From Prado023 sp963714995 (lineage in GTDB: Bacteria > Actinomycetota > Actinomycetes > S36-B12 > CAIYMF01): a stretch of DNA of 64,000 bases. The DNA lies in NCBI GenBank assembly GCA_963714995.1, contig CAVQQP010000009.1, positions 62,001 through 126,000 of the forward strand, written 5' to 3'. Positions 51,311-59,540 of the stretch are shown here, piece after piece. Below the pieces are notes generated by a model. The model worked only from the letters and a program-made list of their open reading frames with translations, was not told where the DNA came from and ran no database searches. How positions within the stretch are numbered: the first letter of the stretch is position 1; every line of letters begins with the position of its first letter. A program made the translations under genes and the position numbers.

Positions 51311-51316
51311 TAGGGT
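51311..51316 (+). promoter_or_regulatory. -10 element TAGGGT for mutarotase gene
   Basis: TAGGGT ends 7 bases before the GTG at 51324, and no ribosome site lies between, matching the leaderless pattern. Confidence 0.45.
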
Positions 51317-51323
51317 CAGCCCC

Positions 51324-52139
51324 GTGACCAGCACTGATCGACCGATCGTCGCCGAGGCCCCCGGTGTCCGGATCACCGCGAGCGCCCGGGGCGCGCACCT
51401 GATGACCTGGACGACCCACGGCGTCGATCGGCTCTGGATGAGTCCGCTCTCACGCCATGGGCAGGCAGAGGCCCTGCGCGGTGGGGTGCCGGTGCTGTTC
51501 CCGCAGTTCGGCACGTTCGGCGACCTGCCCAAGCACGGCTTCGCCCGGACCGCGGACTGGCAGCAGGTGCGCGCCCCGGCAGAGCAGGGACGTGCCACGC
51601 TGTCCTTCCAGCTCACGGACTCCGAGGCGACGCGCGCGGTGTGGCCGCACCCCTTCCGCGCCCGGTTGGGCATCTCGGCCTCTCCGATCGACCTGACCAT
51701 GAGCCTGACCGTCGAGAACCGCGGGCCGGACGTCGCCCGGTTCACCGGCGGCCTGCACACCTACCTGTCCGTGGCCGATCCGGACGCGTGGATCGACGGG
51801 CTCGCCGGGTGTCACGCCTGGGACGGCGTCTCGACGCAGTCCCCGAACTTCTCCGAGCGCATCGGGGGGCGGATCCGGGCACTCGACACCCAGGACCTCG
51901 TGATCCGTGGTGCCGTCGCGCCCATCGTGCTCCACGACGCAGTGCTCGGCTCCGTGCACATCACTGCGGACGGCTTCTCGAACCGGGTGGTCTGGAACCC
52001 CGGTCCGGGGCACACGCTGCCCGATGTGGCGGCCGGGGACGAGGCGCGGTTCGTGTGCATCGAGCCGACCGCCGTGGTGCCGGTCGTGCTGCCCGCCGGT
52101 GGGGTGTGGGAGGGCCGGCAACGGCTGCACCTGGGCTGA
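51324..52139 (+). CDS. D-hexose-6-phosphate mutarotase family (aldose 1-epimerase fold)
   Basis: A 271-residue galactose-mutarotase-fold protein of the YeaD type: GGVPVLFPQFGTFGDLPKHGFARTADW (the P-F-G and H-G-F-A-R motifs with catalytic His), FTGGLHTYLSV with the second His, FSNRVVWNPGPG and late Glu in CIEPTAVV. Interconverts anomers of hexose-6-phosphates. GTG start, TAGGGT 7 bases upstream suggests its own leaderless transcript separate from the riboswitch operon. Converges with the deaminase; a 10-bp stem lies between. Confidence 0.9.
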   Translation: MTSTDRPIVAEAPGVRITASARGAHLMTWTTHGVDRLWMSPLSRHGQAEALRGGVPVLFPQFGTFGDLPKHGFARTADWQQVRAPAEQGRATLSFQLTDSEATRAVWPHPFRARLGISASPIDLTMSLTVENRGPDVARFTGGLHTYLSVADPDAWIDGLAGCHAWDGVSTQSPNFSERIGGRIRALDTQDLVIRGAVAPIVLHDAVLGSVHITADGFSNRVVWNPGPGHTLPDVAAGDEARFVCIEPTAVVPVVLPAGGVWEGRQRLHLG

Positions 52140-52156
52140 GGCGCCGGGGCCCGATC

Positions 52157-52212
52157 GGGTCGGCGGTGCGGTGGCTCCCGCCGGACGTGCTCCCGGTCGC
52201 TCCCGCCGACCC
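52157..52212. terminator. inverted repeat between converging genes
   Basis: GGGTCGGCGG (52157-52166) and CCGCCGACCC (52203-52212) are perfect 10-base arms 36 bases apart, spanning most of the gap between the mutarotase and deaminase stops. Plausible bidirectional terminator; the right arm touches the last bases before the deaminase stop. Confidence 0.45.
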
Positions 52213-52214
52213 CG

Positions 52215-52637
52215 TCAGTCGATGCGCACCTGCCACTGCCCGTCGGGCCAGACGGCGCGGGTCACGCCCGAGCCGGCGATCATGCGGCGGCAGCCGTCGC
52301 AGGGCTCGTGGGTGACGTAGATGGTGGCTGACTCCGCCCGGCTGCGGTCGGCATACAGCAGGCAGTTCTGCTCGGCGTGCAGCGCGACGCAGGCGCCGGC
52401 ACCGGTGTCGTAGGAGCTCCCGGGGGCGACCGTCGCGGAGTCGAGCAGCCCGCGAGGACACTCACCCGCCAGGCAGGACGGCCCACCGGATGGGGCCCCG
52501 TTGTATCCCGTGGCCACGATCCGGTGGTTGGACACCAGGACGGCACCGACCTTCCGTCGCCGGCAGTCGGCCCGGACGGCCACGGCCGCGGCGATCTGCA
52601 GGAAGTACTCGTCCCAGTCCGGCCGTGTGAACTCCAT
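52215..52637 (-). CDS. dCMP/cytidine deaminase-like protein
   Basis: A 140-residue zinc deaminase of the ComEB/dCMP deaminase group. Zinc and proton site: ALHAEQNCLL (His-x-Glu) and THEPCDGCRRMI (Pro-Cys-x-x-Cys). FTRPDWDEYFLQIAAAVAVRADCRRRKVGAVLV and TGYNGAPSGGPSC fit the dCMP deaminase family, which provides dUMP for thymidylate synthesis. ATG at 52637 has GACAAT (on the minus strand, 52649-52644) 6 bases upstream, a leaderless start. Confidence 0.9.
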   Translation of the reverse strand: MEFTRPDWDEYFLQIAAAVAVRADCRRRKVGAVLVSNHRIVATGYNGAPSGGPSCLAGECPRGLLDSATVAPGSSYDTGAGACVALHAEQNCLLYADRSRAESATIYVTHEPCDGCRRMIAGSGVTRAVWPDGQWQVRID

Positions 52638-52707
52638 GGCGCGATTGTCGCCGAGGCGCATGGCCCACCGCGACGCGGCCCGGTCGCACGCCTGCCGCCC
52701 CGCACGA

Positions 52708-52741
52708 CGATGCCCGCCTCCGGAGTCCGGGGCGGGCATCG
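52708..52741 (-). terminator. hairpin terminator after the aquaporin gene
   Basis: CGATGCCCGCC (52708-52718) and GGCGGGCATCG (52731-52741) form an 11-bp perfect stem with a 12-base loop; GCACGA/TCGTGC words extend it imperfectly. It lies 36 bases past the aquaporin stop (52777) on the minus strand. No T-run. Confidence 0.7.
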
Positions 52742-52776
52742 TGCGGTGCTGCCGGCATGGGCTGCCGGCGTGGGGA

Positions 52777-53544
52777 TCAGACCGTGGTTGCCTCACGGGA
52801 CTCGGAGGTCTCCATGTCGCCGCGCAGCTCGATGACCTCGTCAGCGGCATCCTCGACACGCGTCAGCTTCCAGACGCCGACGGCGATCAGCGAGCCCACG
52901 AGCGGGGCCAGGAGGAACAGCCACACCTGCGACAGCGCCGTGCCGCCCTCGAACAGCGCCGGGCCGAACGAGCGCGCCGGGTTGACCGACGTGCCGGTCA
53001 GCGGGATGCCCACCAGGTGGACCGCGGTGAGCGACAGGCCGATGGCCAGGCCGGCCAGCGCGGGGGTGGCGACCTTCTCGGTCACGAGCAGGATGACCAG
53101 CACGAACGCGGCAGTCAGGAGGGCCTCGAGGACGAACGCGCCCTGGAGGTTGATCGCGCCGTTGTCGTAGCCGTTGGTGCCCAGGGCGCCGGTGCGGTCG
53201 GTGACGCCGAAGGAGGAGACGAACAGCTTGAGCATCGCGCCACCGGCGATGGCGCCGGCGAACTGCGCGCCCACGTAGGCAGCGCCCTCGCGGCCGGGCA
53301 TGCGCTTGGCCAGGACCATGGCCAGCGTGACCGCCGGGTTGACGTGCGTGCCCGAGACCGGGCCGAACGCGTAGGCCAGCATCAGCACCACGAGGCCGAA
53401 TGCGAGCGCGACGCCGACGGTGCCGGACGCCGGGCCGGCGGCGTCAGCGCCGACGCCGCCGCCGATGCCGAACACGGCCGCGCCGACGGCGAGGAAGACC
53501 AGGAGGAAGGTGCCGACGAACTCAGCACCGAGCTTGCGACTCAT
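52777..53544 (-). CDS. aquaporin (MIP family)
   Basis: Water channel of about 255 residues, six helices and two NPA half-helices: THVNPAVTL (first) and TSVNPARSFGPALFEGG (second). The Arg after the second NPA and small residues nearby suit a water-selective AqpZ-type pore rather than GlpF. N-terminal RKLGAEFVGTFLLVFLAVG is the family opening. C-terminal ~25 residues are charged. Start chosen at ATG 53544; the upstream ATG 53565 would add seven residues. A hairpin lies between it and the glutaredoxin gene upstream. Confidence 0.93.
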   Translation of the reverse strand: MSRKLGAEFVGTFLLVFLAVGAAVFGIGGGVGADAAGPASGTVGVALAFGLVVLMLAYAFGPVSGTHVNPAVTLAMVLAKRMPGREGAAYVGAQFAGAIAGGAMLKLFVSSFGVTDRTGALGTNGYDNGAINLQGAFVLEALLTAAFVLVILLVTEKVATPALAGLAIGLSLTAVHLVGIPLTGTSVNPARSFGPALFEGGTALSQVWLFLLAPLVGSLIAVGVWKLTRVEDAADEVIELRGDMETSESREATTV

Positions 53545-53574
53545 GACAGGAAGAACCTTTCGCATGACAAGGAG

Positions 53575-53600
53575 ATGGGCTCCTCGGATGGGGAGCCCAT
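53575..53600 (-). terminator. hairpin between glutaredoxin and aquaporin genes
   Basis: ATGGGCTCC (53575-53583) and GGAGCCCAT (53592-53600), 9-bp perfect stem, 8-base loop. Either terminates the upstream glutaredoxin transcript or sits in the 5' leader of the aquaporin gene. Confidence 0.5.
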
Positions 53601-53734
53601 GGGATTCGTGCAGGGAAGTGGCAGCAGGCTACCCGCCCGGGCCGATCCCAAACCCCATCCGAACGCCCGTTCACGGACATTCCGGGAGACGATCTGGGCG
53701 CCTGCCCTGGCCAGGGCCCAGCCGCGGTACCGCC

Positions 53735-53992
53735 TCACCCGGGGATGAGGCCCGCGGCTTCGAGGTCGGTGCGCAGGGCCGGGTCCGACGGCTCGGTCAG
53801 GTGGTGGCCGTCGGGGAAGACGACCACGGGGATCGACTGGCGGCCCCCGTTCAGGGACATCATCGTCTCCATGGCTGCGGCGTCCTCATCGACATCCACG
53901 TACGTGTAGGGGACCGCGAGTCGGTCCAGCAGCCTCTTGGAACGCCGGCAGTCCGGGCACCAGTCGGCCCCGTACACAGTCAGGTCAGCCAT
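53735..53992 (-). CDS. mycoredoxin/glutaredoxin-like protein
   Basis: An 85-residue glutaredoxin with the active site CPDC (12-15) in VYGADWCPDCRRSKRLLDR, the cis-Pro loop QSIPVVVFPDG, and TEPSDPALRTDLE at the end. In actinomycetes such proteins reduce mycothiol-mixed disulfides (mycoredoxin); CPDC rather than the more common CPYC/CGYC is noted. ATG at 53992. Upstream of aquaporin on the same strand with about 190 bases between. Confidence 0.88.
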   Translation of the reverse strand: MADLTVYGADWCPDCRRSKRLLDRLAVPYTYVDVDEDAAAMETMMSLNGGRQSIPVVVFPDGHHLTEPSDPALRTDLEAAGLIPG

Positions 53993-54049
53993 GCAGCCAT
54001 CCTCGCATCCGGGCGGCCGCCCCGCAGCGAACGGTCGCCGGCCTGGGGG

Positions 54050-55372
54050 CTATGCCAGGGCGGACATCCAGCCGATGGCGGCCAGGACCAGGGTCTTGGT
54101 GGCGAAGGCGATCGCGCTCTCGTCGACGTCGAAGGTGGGTCGGTGCAGGTCGAGGCGGTCGGGTCGCCCCGGCCAGTGCGTCCCGAGGCGGGCGTAGCAG
54201 CCCGGCACGAGTCCCTGGTACCAGCCGAAGGTGTCACCACCCCACGAGTGCGCGGTGTCGCAGACGGCGTCCGGTCCGCCGGCCACGAGCGCGGCGCCGG
54301 CCATCATGCGGGTGGCGGCGGCGTCGTTGATCACGGGGGTCACGCCCGGACGATGGCGCAGGTACCAGTGCAGCCCGTCGGGGCGGGATCCCTCGTGGCC
54401 CTCGGCATCGGGGCGCAAGTCCGTCCCGAGCACGTGGGCGATCGCCTGCGGGACGATCGACATCAGGGCATCGGACACCGTGGGATCCGGCGTGCGCACC
54501 GAACCGGTCAGGTCGGCCTCAGCCGGGATGACGTTGGACGCCGACCCGGTGTGGATCGTGCCGAAGACGAGCCGGACCTCGCCCCGCGCCGGGTCGGCCG
54601 CCAGCCCGTCCGCGGCTGCCTGCACCACCCCGGGCAGCTCGCGCACGACGCGGGCCACCTCGTCGGTGAGGTTGACGGTCAGCGACGGCCGCGCGGTGTG
54701 CCCGCCGGGACCGGTCATGCGGATCGCGACGTGGTGCGATGCCGAGGTGATCGGCCCGATCCGGCAGCCGAGCTGGCCCGCGTCGATCTTCGGGTCGCAG
54801 TGCACCCCGAAGATGCCCTGGACGCCGTCCATCCCGCCGTCGGCGATCACGTCCAGCGCCCCGCCGGGGAGCGACTCCTCGGACGGCTCGAACACCAGCC
54901 GCACCCGCCCGCGGATCCGGCCCGACTCGATCAGCTCGCGCAGCACCAGGCCGGCGCCGAGCACCACGGACGTGTGCACGTCGTGCCCGCACGCGTGGCA
55001 GGCGCCGTCGTTCATCGAGCGGTACGGCACGTCCTTGGCGTCGTGCATGACCAGCGCGTCGATGTCGGCGCGCAGCGCCACCAGCGGGCCCTCGTGGCCG
55101 ATGTCGCAGATCAACCCCGTCCCCACGGTGAGCACCCGGGGCGCGAGCCCCTCGGCCTGGAGCCGCTCGCGCAGTGCGGCGGTGGTCTCGTGCTCGGCGC
55201 GGCTGACCTCCGGCCGGGCGTGCAGCCAGCGGCGGGTGTAGACCAGCTCCCCGGACTTGTGCTCGACCATGGCCTGCACGACGTGGAGCAGCTCCGGGTC
55301 GATCGGCATGCCCGCGAGGTCGGGACCGAGGTCCTCGATCGGAGGTCCCGGCACAGTGACGCTCACACTCAT
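54050..55372 (-). CDS. M20 family amidohydrolase/peptidase
   Basis: A 440-residue zinc amidohydrolase of the M20 (aminoacylase/IAA-amino acid hydrolase) group. Motifs: ALRADIDALVMHD, HACGHDVHTSVVLG (Cys/His metal site), VFEPSEESLPGGA (catalytic Glu pair), GVHCDPKIDAGQLG, and the dimerisation domain with ARPSLTVNLTDE and GTIHTGSASNVIP. The His of HSWGGDTFGWY completes the site. ATG at 55372 overlaps the stop of the ligase gene (ATGA). Product release from an amide made by its partner is inference. Confidence 0.9.
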   Translation of the reverse strand: MSVSVTVPGPPIEDLGPDLAGMPIDPELLHVVQAMVEHKSGELVYTRRWLHARPEVSRAEHETTAALRERLQAEGLAPRVLTVGTGLICDIGHEGPLVALRADIDALVMHDAKDVPYRSMNDGACHACGHDVHTSVVLGAGLVLRELIESGRIRGRVRLVFEPSEESLPGGALDVIADGGMDGVQGIFGVHCDPKIDAGQLGCRIGPITSASHHVAIRMTGPGGHTARPSLTVNLTDEVARVVRELPGVVQAAADGLAADPARGEVRLVFGTIHTGSASNVIPAEADLTGSVRTPDPTVSDALMSIVPQAIAHVLGTDLRPDAEGHEGSRPDGLHWYLRHRPGVTPVINDAAATRMMAGAALVAGGPDAVCDTAHSWGGDTFGWYQGLVPGCYARLGTHWPGRPDRLDLHRPTFDVDESAIAFATKTLVLAAIGWMSALA

Positions 55373-56505
55373 CCTCCGACGCGATCGTTGGCGAACTCCC
55401 GGCGCAGCAGCTCCACGACGTCGCGCAGGGTGCCACCCTCGGCCACCACGGCGCGCTGACGGACATAGCTGGGCTGGTGGTCCAAGATATCGAGCACCCT
55501 GTCGAGGTCGGACTCGGTACCCAGGGCCAGCGCCTCGGGCCGCACGCGCTGCACCCACTCGCGCACCTCGTCGGCCAGGCGGGTCACCGAGCCGTCGCCG
55601 TGCACCAGCTCGGCCTCGATGCCGTACCGCGCCGCCCGCCACTTGTTCTCGCGCAGCACCCAGTCCGGCTCACGGACGAAGGTCTCCCCGGCGTCGAGGC
55701 GTCGGCACAGGTACGCCACCGCGGCCTGGGCGAGCGCGGCCAGCGCGCAGAGCTCGGTCAGGGTGGCCATGCCGTCGCACATGCGCAGCTCGACGGTGCC
55801 CCAGCCGGGGCTCGGGCGGATGTCCCACCAGAGCTCCTTGACCGTCTCGACCGTGCCGGCCCGGACCAGGATCTCGACGAGCCGCTCGAAGTCGGCCCAG
55901 TCGGTGAGCTCGGGGGGCAGGCTGGCCGAGGGCATCGACTCGAACACCTTCGTGCGCATCGAGGCCAGGCCGGTGTCGTCGCCGAACCAGAACGGGCTCG
56001 AGGCCGACAGCGCCACGAAGTGCGGCAGCAGGGTGGTCAGGGCGTTCGTGACGGCCACGGCGTGATCACCCGAGGGGACGCCCACGTGGTAGTGCACACC
56101 GTGGATCATCATGCGCCGCGCTGGCCACTGGATCTTCTCCACGAGGCGGGTGTAGCGATCGTCCTCGGTCAGTCGCAGGCGGTTCCAGCTGGAGAACGGG
56201 TGCACCCCGGTGCCGATCAGCGCCAGGTGCCGCCGGCGCAGGATCGGCTGGAGCTCGGCGACCGTCGCGGCGAGGTCGGCGTGCGCCTCTGCGGGGGTCG
56301 CGCACACCCCGGTGATCAGCTCGAGGGTCGACTGGAAGAGCTCCTGATGGATCCGCGGATGTGCGCTGCCGGGGTAGGCGGCGCTGGCCTCGGAGAGCAC
56401 CTCGGGGGCTGCGCACTCCAGCTCGTCGGTCTCGTCGTGGACGAGGCCCATCTCGATCTCCACCCCGAGGGTGTGGGCCGGGGAGCTCGTGAACGGGATC
56501 AGCAT
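55369..56505 (-). CDS. carboxylate-amine ligase, glutamate-cysteine ligase type 2 family (YbdK-like)
   Basis: A 378-residue GCS2-family enzyme, joining an amine to a gamma- or alpha-carboxylate with ATP. Motifs: LGVEIEMGLV with the first acidic ligands, ELFQSTLELITGVC, GTGVHPFSSWN, IHGVHYHVGVPSGD and the Arg/Glu region GTVELRMCDGMATLTE. Family-typical length. Coupled to the M20 amidohydrolase by a 4-base overlap, and divergent from a gamma-glutamyltransferase 62 bases away. That setting suggests gamma-glutamyl chemistry, but YbdK members often have uncertain substrates. Confidence 0.88.
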   Translation of the reverse strand: MLIPFTSSPAHTLGVEIEMGLVHDETDELECAAPEVLSEASAAYPGSAHPRIHQELFQSTLELITGVCATPAEAHADLAATVAELQPILRRRHLALIGTGVHPFSSWNRLRLTEDDRYTRLVEKIQWPARRMMIHGVHYHVGVPSGDHAVAVTNALTTLLPHFVALSASSPFWFGDDTGLASMRTKVFESMPSASLPPELTDWADFERLVEILVRAGTVETVKELWWDIRPSPGWGTVELRMCDGMATLTELCALAALAQAAVAYLCRRLDAGETFVREPDWVLRENKWRAARYGIEAELVHGDGSVTRLADEVREWVQRVRPEALALGTESDLDRVLDILDHQPSYVRQRAVVAEGGTLRDVVELLRREFANDRVGG

Positions 56506-56554
56506 GGTCTTCCTCGGGCGTGGGAACGCGTGACTGGGCTCAGGCTAGGGCCAC

Positions 56555-56560
56555 TACCCT
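56555..56560 (+). promoter_or_regulatory. -10 element TACCCT for ggt
   Basis: TACCCT ends 7 bases before GTG 56568, again with no ribosome site between. Shared divergent region of 62 bases with the YbdK-like gene. Confidence 0.4.
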
Positions 56561-56567
56561 TCTGCAT

Positions 56568-58070
56568 GTGGTTCCTGATCCCGTCGGCAGCGCAGTGGCG
56601 CAGGGCGGTCCCGGCTCGGCCGCGGTCGCGGCGGGCAGCGTGGCAACCGCGCGAGCGGGGGCCGAGGCGCTCGCGGCCGGCGGCAATGCCGTGGATGCGG
56701 TGCTCGCCGCCACGTTCGCGGCCACGGTCGCCGAGCAGGCGGTCGCCTCGTTGGGCGGCGGCGGGTTCCTGATGGTCCGCCGCCCCGACGGCGAGGTGCA
56801 CGTCCGCGACTCCTTCGTGGACACCCCCGGCCGGGGCCTGCCGGTCGAGGCGCTCGACCTGCACTTCCTGCCCATGGACGTCGAGTACCCCAGCACGGTC
56901 CAGACCTTCCACGTCGGCATGGGGTCGGTCGCGGTGCCGGGGCTGCTGGCGGGGATCCTGGCCGCGCACGACGAGTTCGCCCGGCTCCCGCTGGCCACCC
57001 TTGTCGCGCCCGCGCGGCGCTACGCGGCCGACGGGGTGGTGATGGAGCCGGCGCAGGGGATCCTCACCGGCCTGATCCGGGAGCTGGTGGGACTGTCGCC
57101 GGAGAGCCGCCGACTGGTGGAGCGCGACGGGCGGTGGCTGGTCGCCGGTGACACGATCCGCAACCCGGACCTCGCGCGGTTCCTCGACCTGCTCGCCGAC
57201 GGCACGGTCTCCTCCCTCGAGAGCGCCCCGTTCGCCGCTCCGCTGCTCGCCGCCATGCGCCAGGGCGGGCTGGTCACCGCGGCCGACCTCGATGGATACC
57301 AGGTGATCCATCGGGATCCGGTCGTCGCCGAGCGGGCTGGCCACCAGTTCTTCACCAACCCGCCGCCGTCCTTCGGCGGCTCGATCATCGCCGACACGAT
57401 CGCGGCCGCGCCGAGGTTCGACCCGCAGGACGCCCGGGGCTGGATCGGGCTCGTGGAGACCCTCGTCGCGGCCACGATCCACCGCCGTGGCGGGGCGACC
57501 GCACCCCTGACCGCGACCGGCACGACGCACGTCAGCGCGGTCGACGCCGAGGGGATGGTCGCCTCCATGACCACGTCGAACGGCGTCACCTCCGGCTTCG
57601 TCATCCCGGGGACCGGGATCCAGCTGAACAACATGCTGGGGGAGGCCGACCTCAACCCGGATGGATTCCACGCCACGCCGCCGGGACAACGGATGGGATC
57701 GATGATGAGCCCCTCGATCCTGGTCTCCCCGGACGGCGGCGTCCTCGCGCTGGGGACCGGTGGGTCGGAGCGGATCCGCTCGTCGATGGTCGAGGTGCTG
57801 ATGCGGATCATGGACGGCGGCCAGACGCTGGCGCAGGCGGTGTCGGCGGCGCGCGTCCACCCCGACGACCGGGGCCTTCAGGTGGAGCCCATGCTGCCGG
57901 CCGACCTGATCGACGGCCTGCGCGCGTGCGCGATCGGACCGGTCAATGTGTGGCCCGCGCACAACCTGTTCTTCGGTGGGGTCAACGCGGTGCAGCGGAC
58001 GCCCGACGGGTCGGTCCGGGCGGTCGCCGATGGGCGGCGCGGCGGTGGGGCACTGGTCGTCGCGGTCTGA
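56568..58070 (+). CDS. ggt: gamma-glutamyltransferase
   Basis: A 500-residue Ntn-hydrolase: transfers or hydrolyses gamma-glutamyl groups. N-terminal SVATARAGAEALAAGGNAVDAVLAA and AVASLGGGGFLMVRRPDG are the large-subunit signature; autocleavage falls before the Thr of TTHVS at about 319, where the new Thr is the nucleophile. Later NGVTSGFVIPGTGIQLNNMLGE holds oxyanion-site residues, and GSMMSPSILV and GTGGSERIRS follow. Lacks a clear signal peptide in this frame, so it may be cytoplasmic. Divergent from the YbdK/M20 pair. Confidence 0.9.
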   Translation: MVPDPVGSAVAQGGPGSAAVAAGSVATARAGAEALAAGGNAVDAVLAATFAATVAEQAVASLGGGGFLMVRRPDGEVHVRDSFVDTPGRGLPVEALDLHFLPMDVEYPSTVQTFHVGMGSVAVPGLLAGILAAHDEFARLPLATLVAPARRYAADGVVMEPAQGILTGLIRELVGLSPESRRLVERDGRWLVAGDTIRNPDLARFLDLLADGTVSSLESAPFAAPLLAAMRQGGLVTAADLDGYQVIHRDPVVAERAGHQFFTNPPPSFGGSIIADTIAAAPRFDPQDARGWIGLVETLVAATIHRRGGATAPLTATGTTHVSAVDAEGMVASMTTSNGVTSGFVIPGTGIQLNNMLGEADLNPDGFHATPPGQRMGSMMSPSILVSPDGGVLALGTGGSERIRSSMVEVLMRIMDGGQTLAQAVSAARVHPDDRGLQVEPMLPADLIDGLRACAIGPVNVWPAHNLFFGGVNAVQRTPDGSVRAVADGRRGGGALVVAV

Positions 58071-58088
58071 GCGTGGCGCGGGTGGGGC

Positions 58089-59447
58089 TCAGGACCCGTG
58101 CGGCGCCCCGTGCGACAGGACCCGCCAGGCATGCCCGGGCACGACCAGGAGGTCGGCCTCGTGGCCGGCTGCCTCGGACTGCACCTCGACCGTGGGGTCG
58201 GCCAGCTCCACCTCGAACCGCATCGGCTGGTCCGCGATGTTGAGCAGGGCGGTGACCCGCCGGCCGTGTCCGCCGGGTGGGGCGACCTGCAGGGCCAGGG
58301 CGGTGTTGGTGACCTGCTCGACGGTGGCCCGCGAGCGGGTCATCCACGGGTGCCGGGAGCGCATCTCGATCAGCTGCCGGTGCATGTGGTGGATCGGCCA
58401 GCCCCACGGCGCCAGGCCGTCGGGGCGGTCGGGGAACATCGGGCGCACGGCCTCGTCGCCGCCGAAGCGATCCTCCTTGATCCCGCGGAAGGCCTGCTCG
58501 TCGCCGTAGTACACGGCCGGCGTCCCGGGCAGCGTGAACAGGGCCGCGATGGCGTGGCCGAAGTGGCGCTGGTCCTCCAGGTTGCTGGCGATGCGCGTGG
58601 TGTCGTGGTTGCCCACGAACGTCAGCGGCGGGTGCTCGCTGGCGTAGTCCGCCAGGCGCTCGATCTGCCAGGTGAGGTCGAAGTAGTTCCCCTCGTTCAG
58701 CGAGCGCCAGAGGGGGCGCCACAGGCCATAGGCAGTCACGGAGTCGAGGGTGGTCTCGGCCAGGATCTGCGTCGGCTCGCCGTGGATGTACTCGCCGACG
58801 AACCAGGCGTCCGGGTGCAGGGCCCGGACCCGCGCCAGCACCTCGCGCCAGAACTCCGGAGCCACCGCGTAGGCCGCGTCCAGCCGCCAGCCGTCAGCTC
58901 CACGGGTGAGCCAGTGGTCCATCACGTGGACGACGTAGGCGATGACGGCCGGATCCCGGTGGTTCAGCTCCACGAGGTTGCCGTGGCCCTCGAACACGTC
59001 GTAGTCGGGCTCGCCGTCGGGCTGGGCCCAGCGCAGGTCGAACCACCGCGCCGCCTGGGCGCCAGCACCCTGCGGATCCGGACCGGCGGCTCGCGCGACC
59101 TGGAACATCGGATGCCCGTAGCCGACGTGGTTGAAGACCCCGTCCAGCAGCAGGCGCATGCCCCGGTCCTGGCACCCGCGCACGAGCTCGTCGAAGTCGC
59201 GCTCGTCGCCGAGGCGATGGTCGATGTGCAGGTGGTCGGTCGTGTCGTAGCCGTGGGTCTCCGAGGCGAAGACCGGCCCGAGCTGCAGCCCACGGCACCC
59301 CAGGTCATGGGCGTAGTCCAACCAGTTGGACAGGTGCCGCAGCCGGTGCACCACCCCATGGACCTGGGTCGACTCCTGCTCGGCACCCGAGAAGCCCAGG
59401 GGATACACGTGCCACCACGTCAGCCCGTCGAGCCACTGAGGTCCCAC
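58089..59447 (-). CDS. GH13 alpha-amylase family hydrolase
   Basis: A 452-residue TIM-barrel glycoside hydrolase. GH13 regions: DGVFNHVG (region I), GWRLDAAYAV with the nucleophile Asp (II), VGEYIHGE with the acid/base Glu (III), VGNHDTTRIA (IV). The start WWHVYPLGFSG is the typical barrel opening; an all-beta C-terminal domain follows from ~370. No signal peptide, so it works inside the cell, perhaps on glycogen-derived or trehalose-like oligosaccharides. GTG at 59447. Converges with ggt (18 bases between stops). Confidence 0.9.
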   Translation of the reverse strand: MGPQWLDGLTWWHVYPLGFSGAEQESTQVHGVVHRLRHLSNWLDYAHDLGCRGLQLGPVFASETHGYDTTDHLHIDHRLGDERDFDELVRGCQDRGMRLLLDGVFNHVGYGHPMFQVARAAGPDPQGAGAQAARWFDLRWAQPDGEPDYDVFEGHGNLVELNHRDPAVIAYVVHVMDHWLTRGADGWRLDAAYAVAPEFWREVLARVRALHPDAWFVGEYIHGEPTQILAETTLDSVTAYGLWRPLWRSLNEGNYFDLTWQIERLADYASEHPPLTFVGNHDTTRIASNLEDQRHFGHAIAALFTLPGTPAVYYGDEQAFRGIKEDRFGGDEAVRPMFPDRPDGLAPWGWPIHHMHRQLIEMRSRHPWMTRSRATVEQVTNTALALQVAPPGGHGRRVTALLNIADQPMRFEVELADPTVEVQSEAAGHEADLLVVPGHAWRVLSHGAPHGS

Positions 59448-59540
59448 GGAGTCGAATCTACGTGACTCCGGATGTCACCTGCCCACCGGACTCGCCTTCT
59501 TGCGCACGAAATGTCACCGCACGTGATCGCACGACCACGT

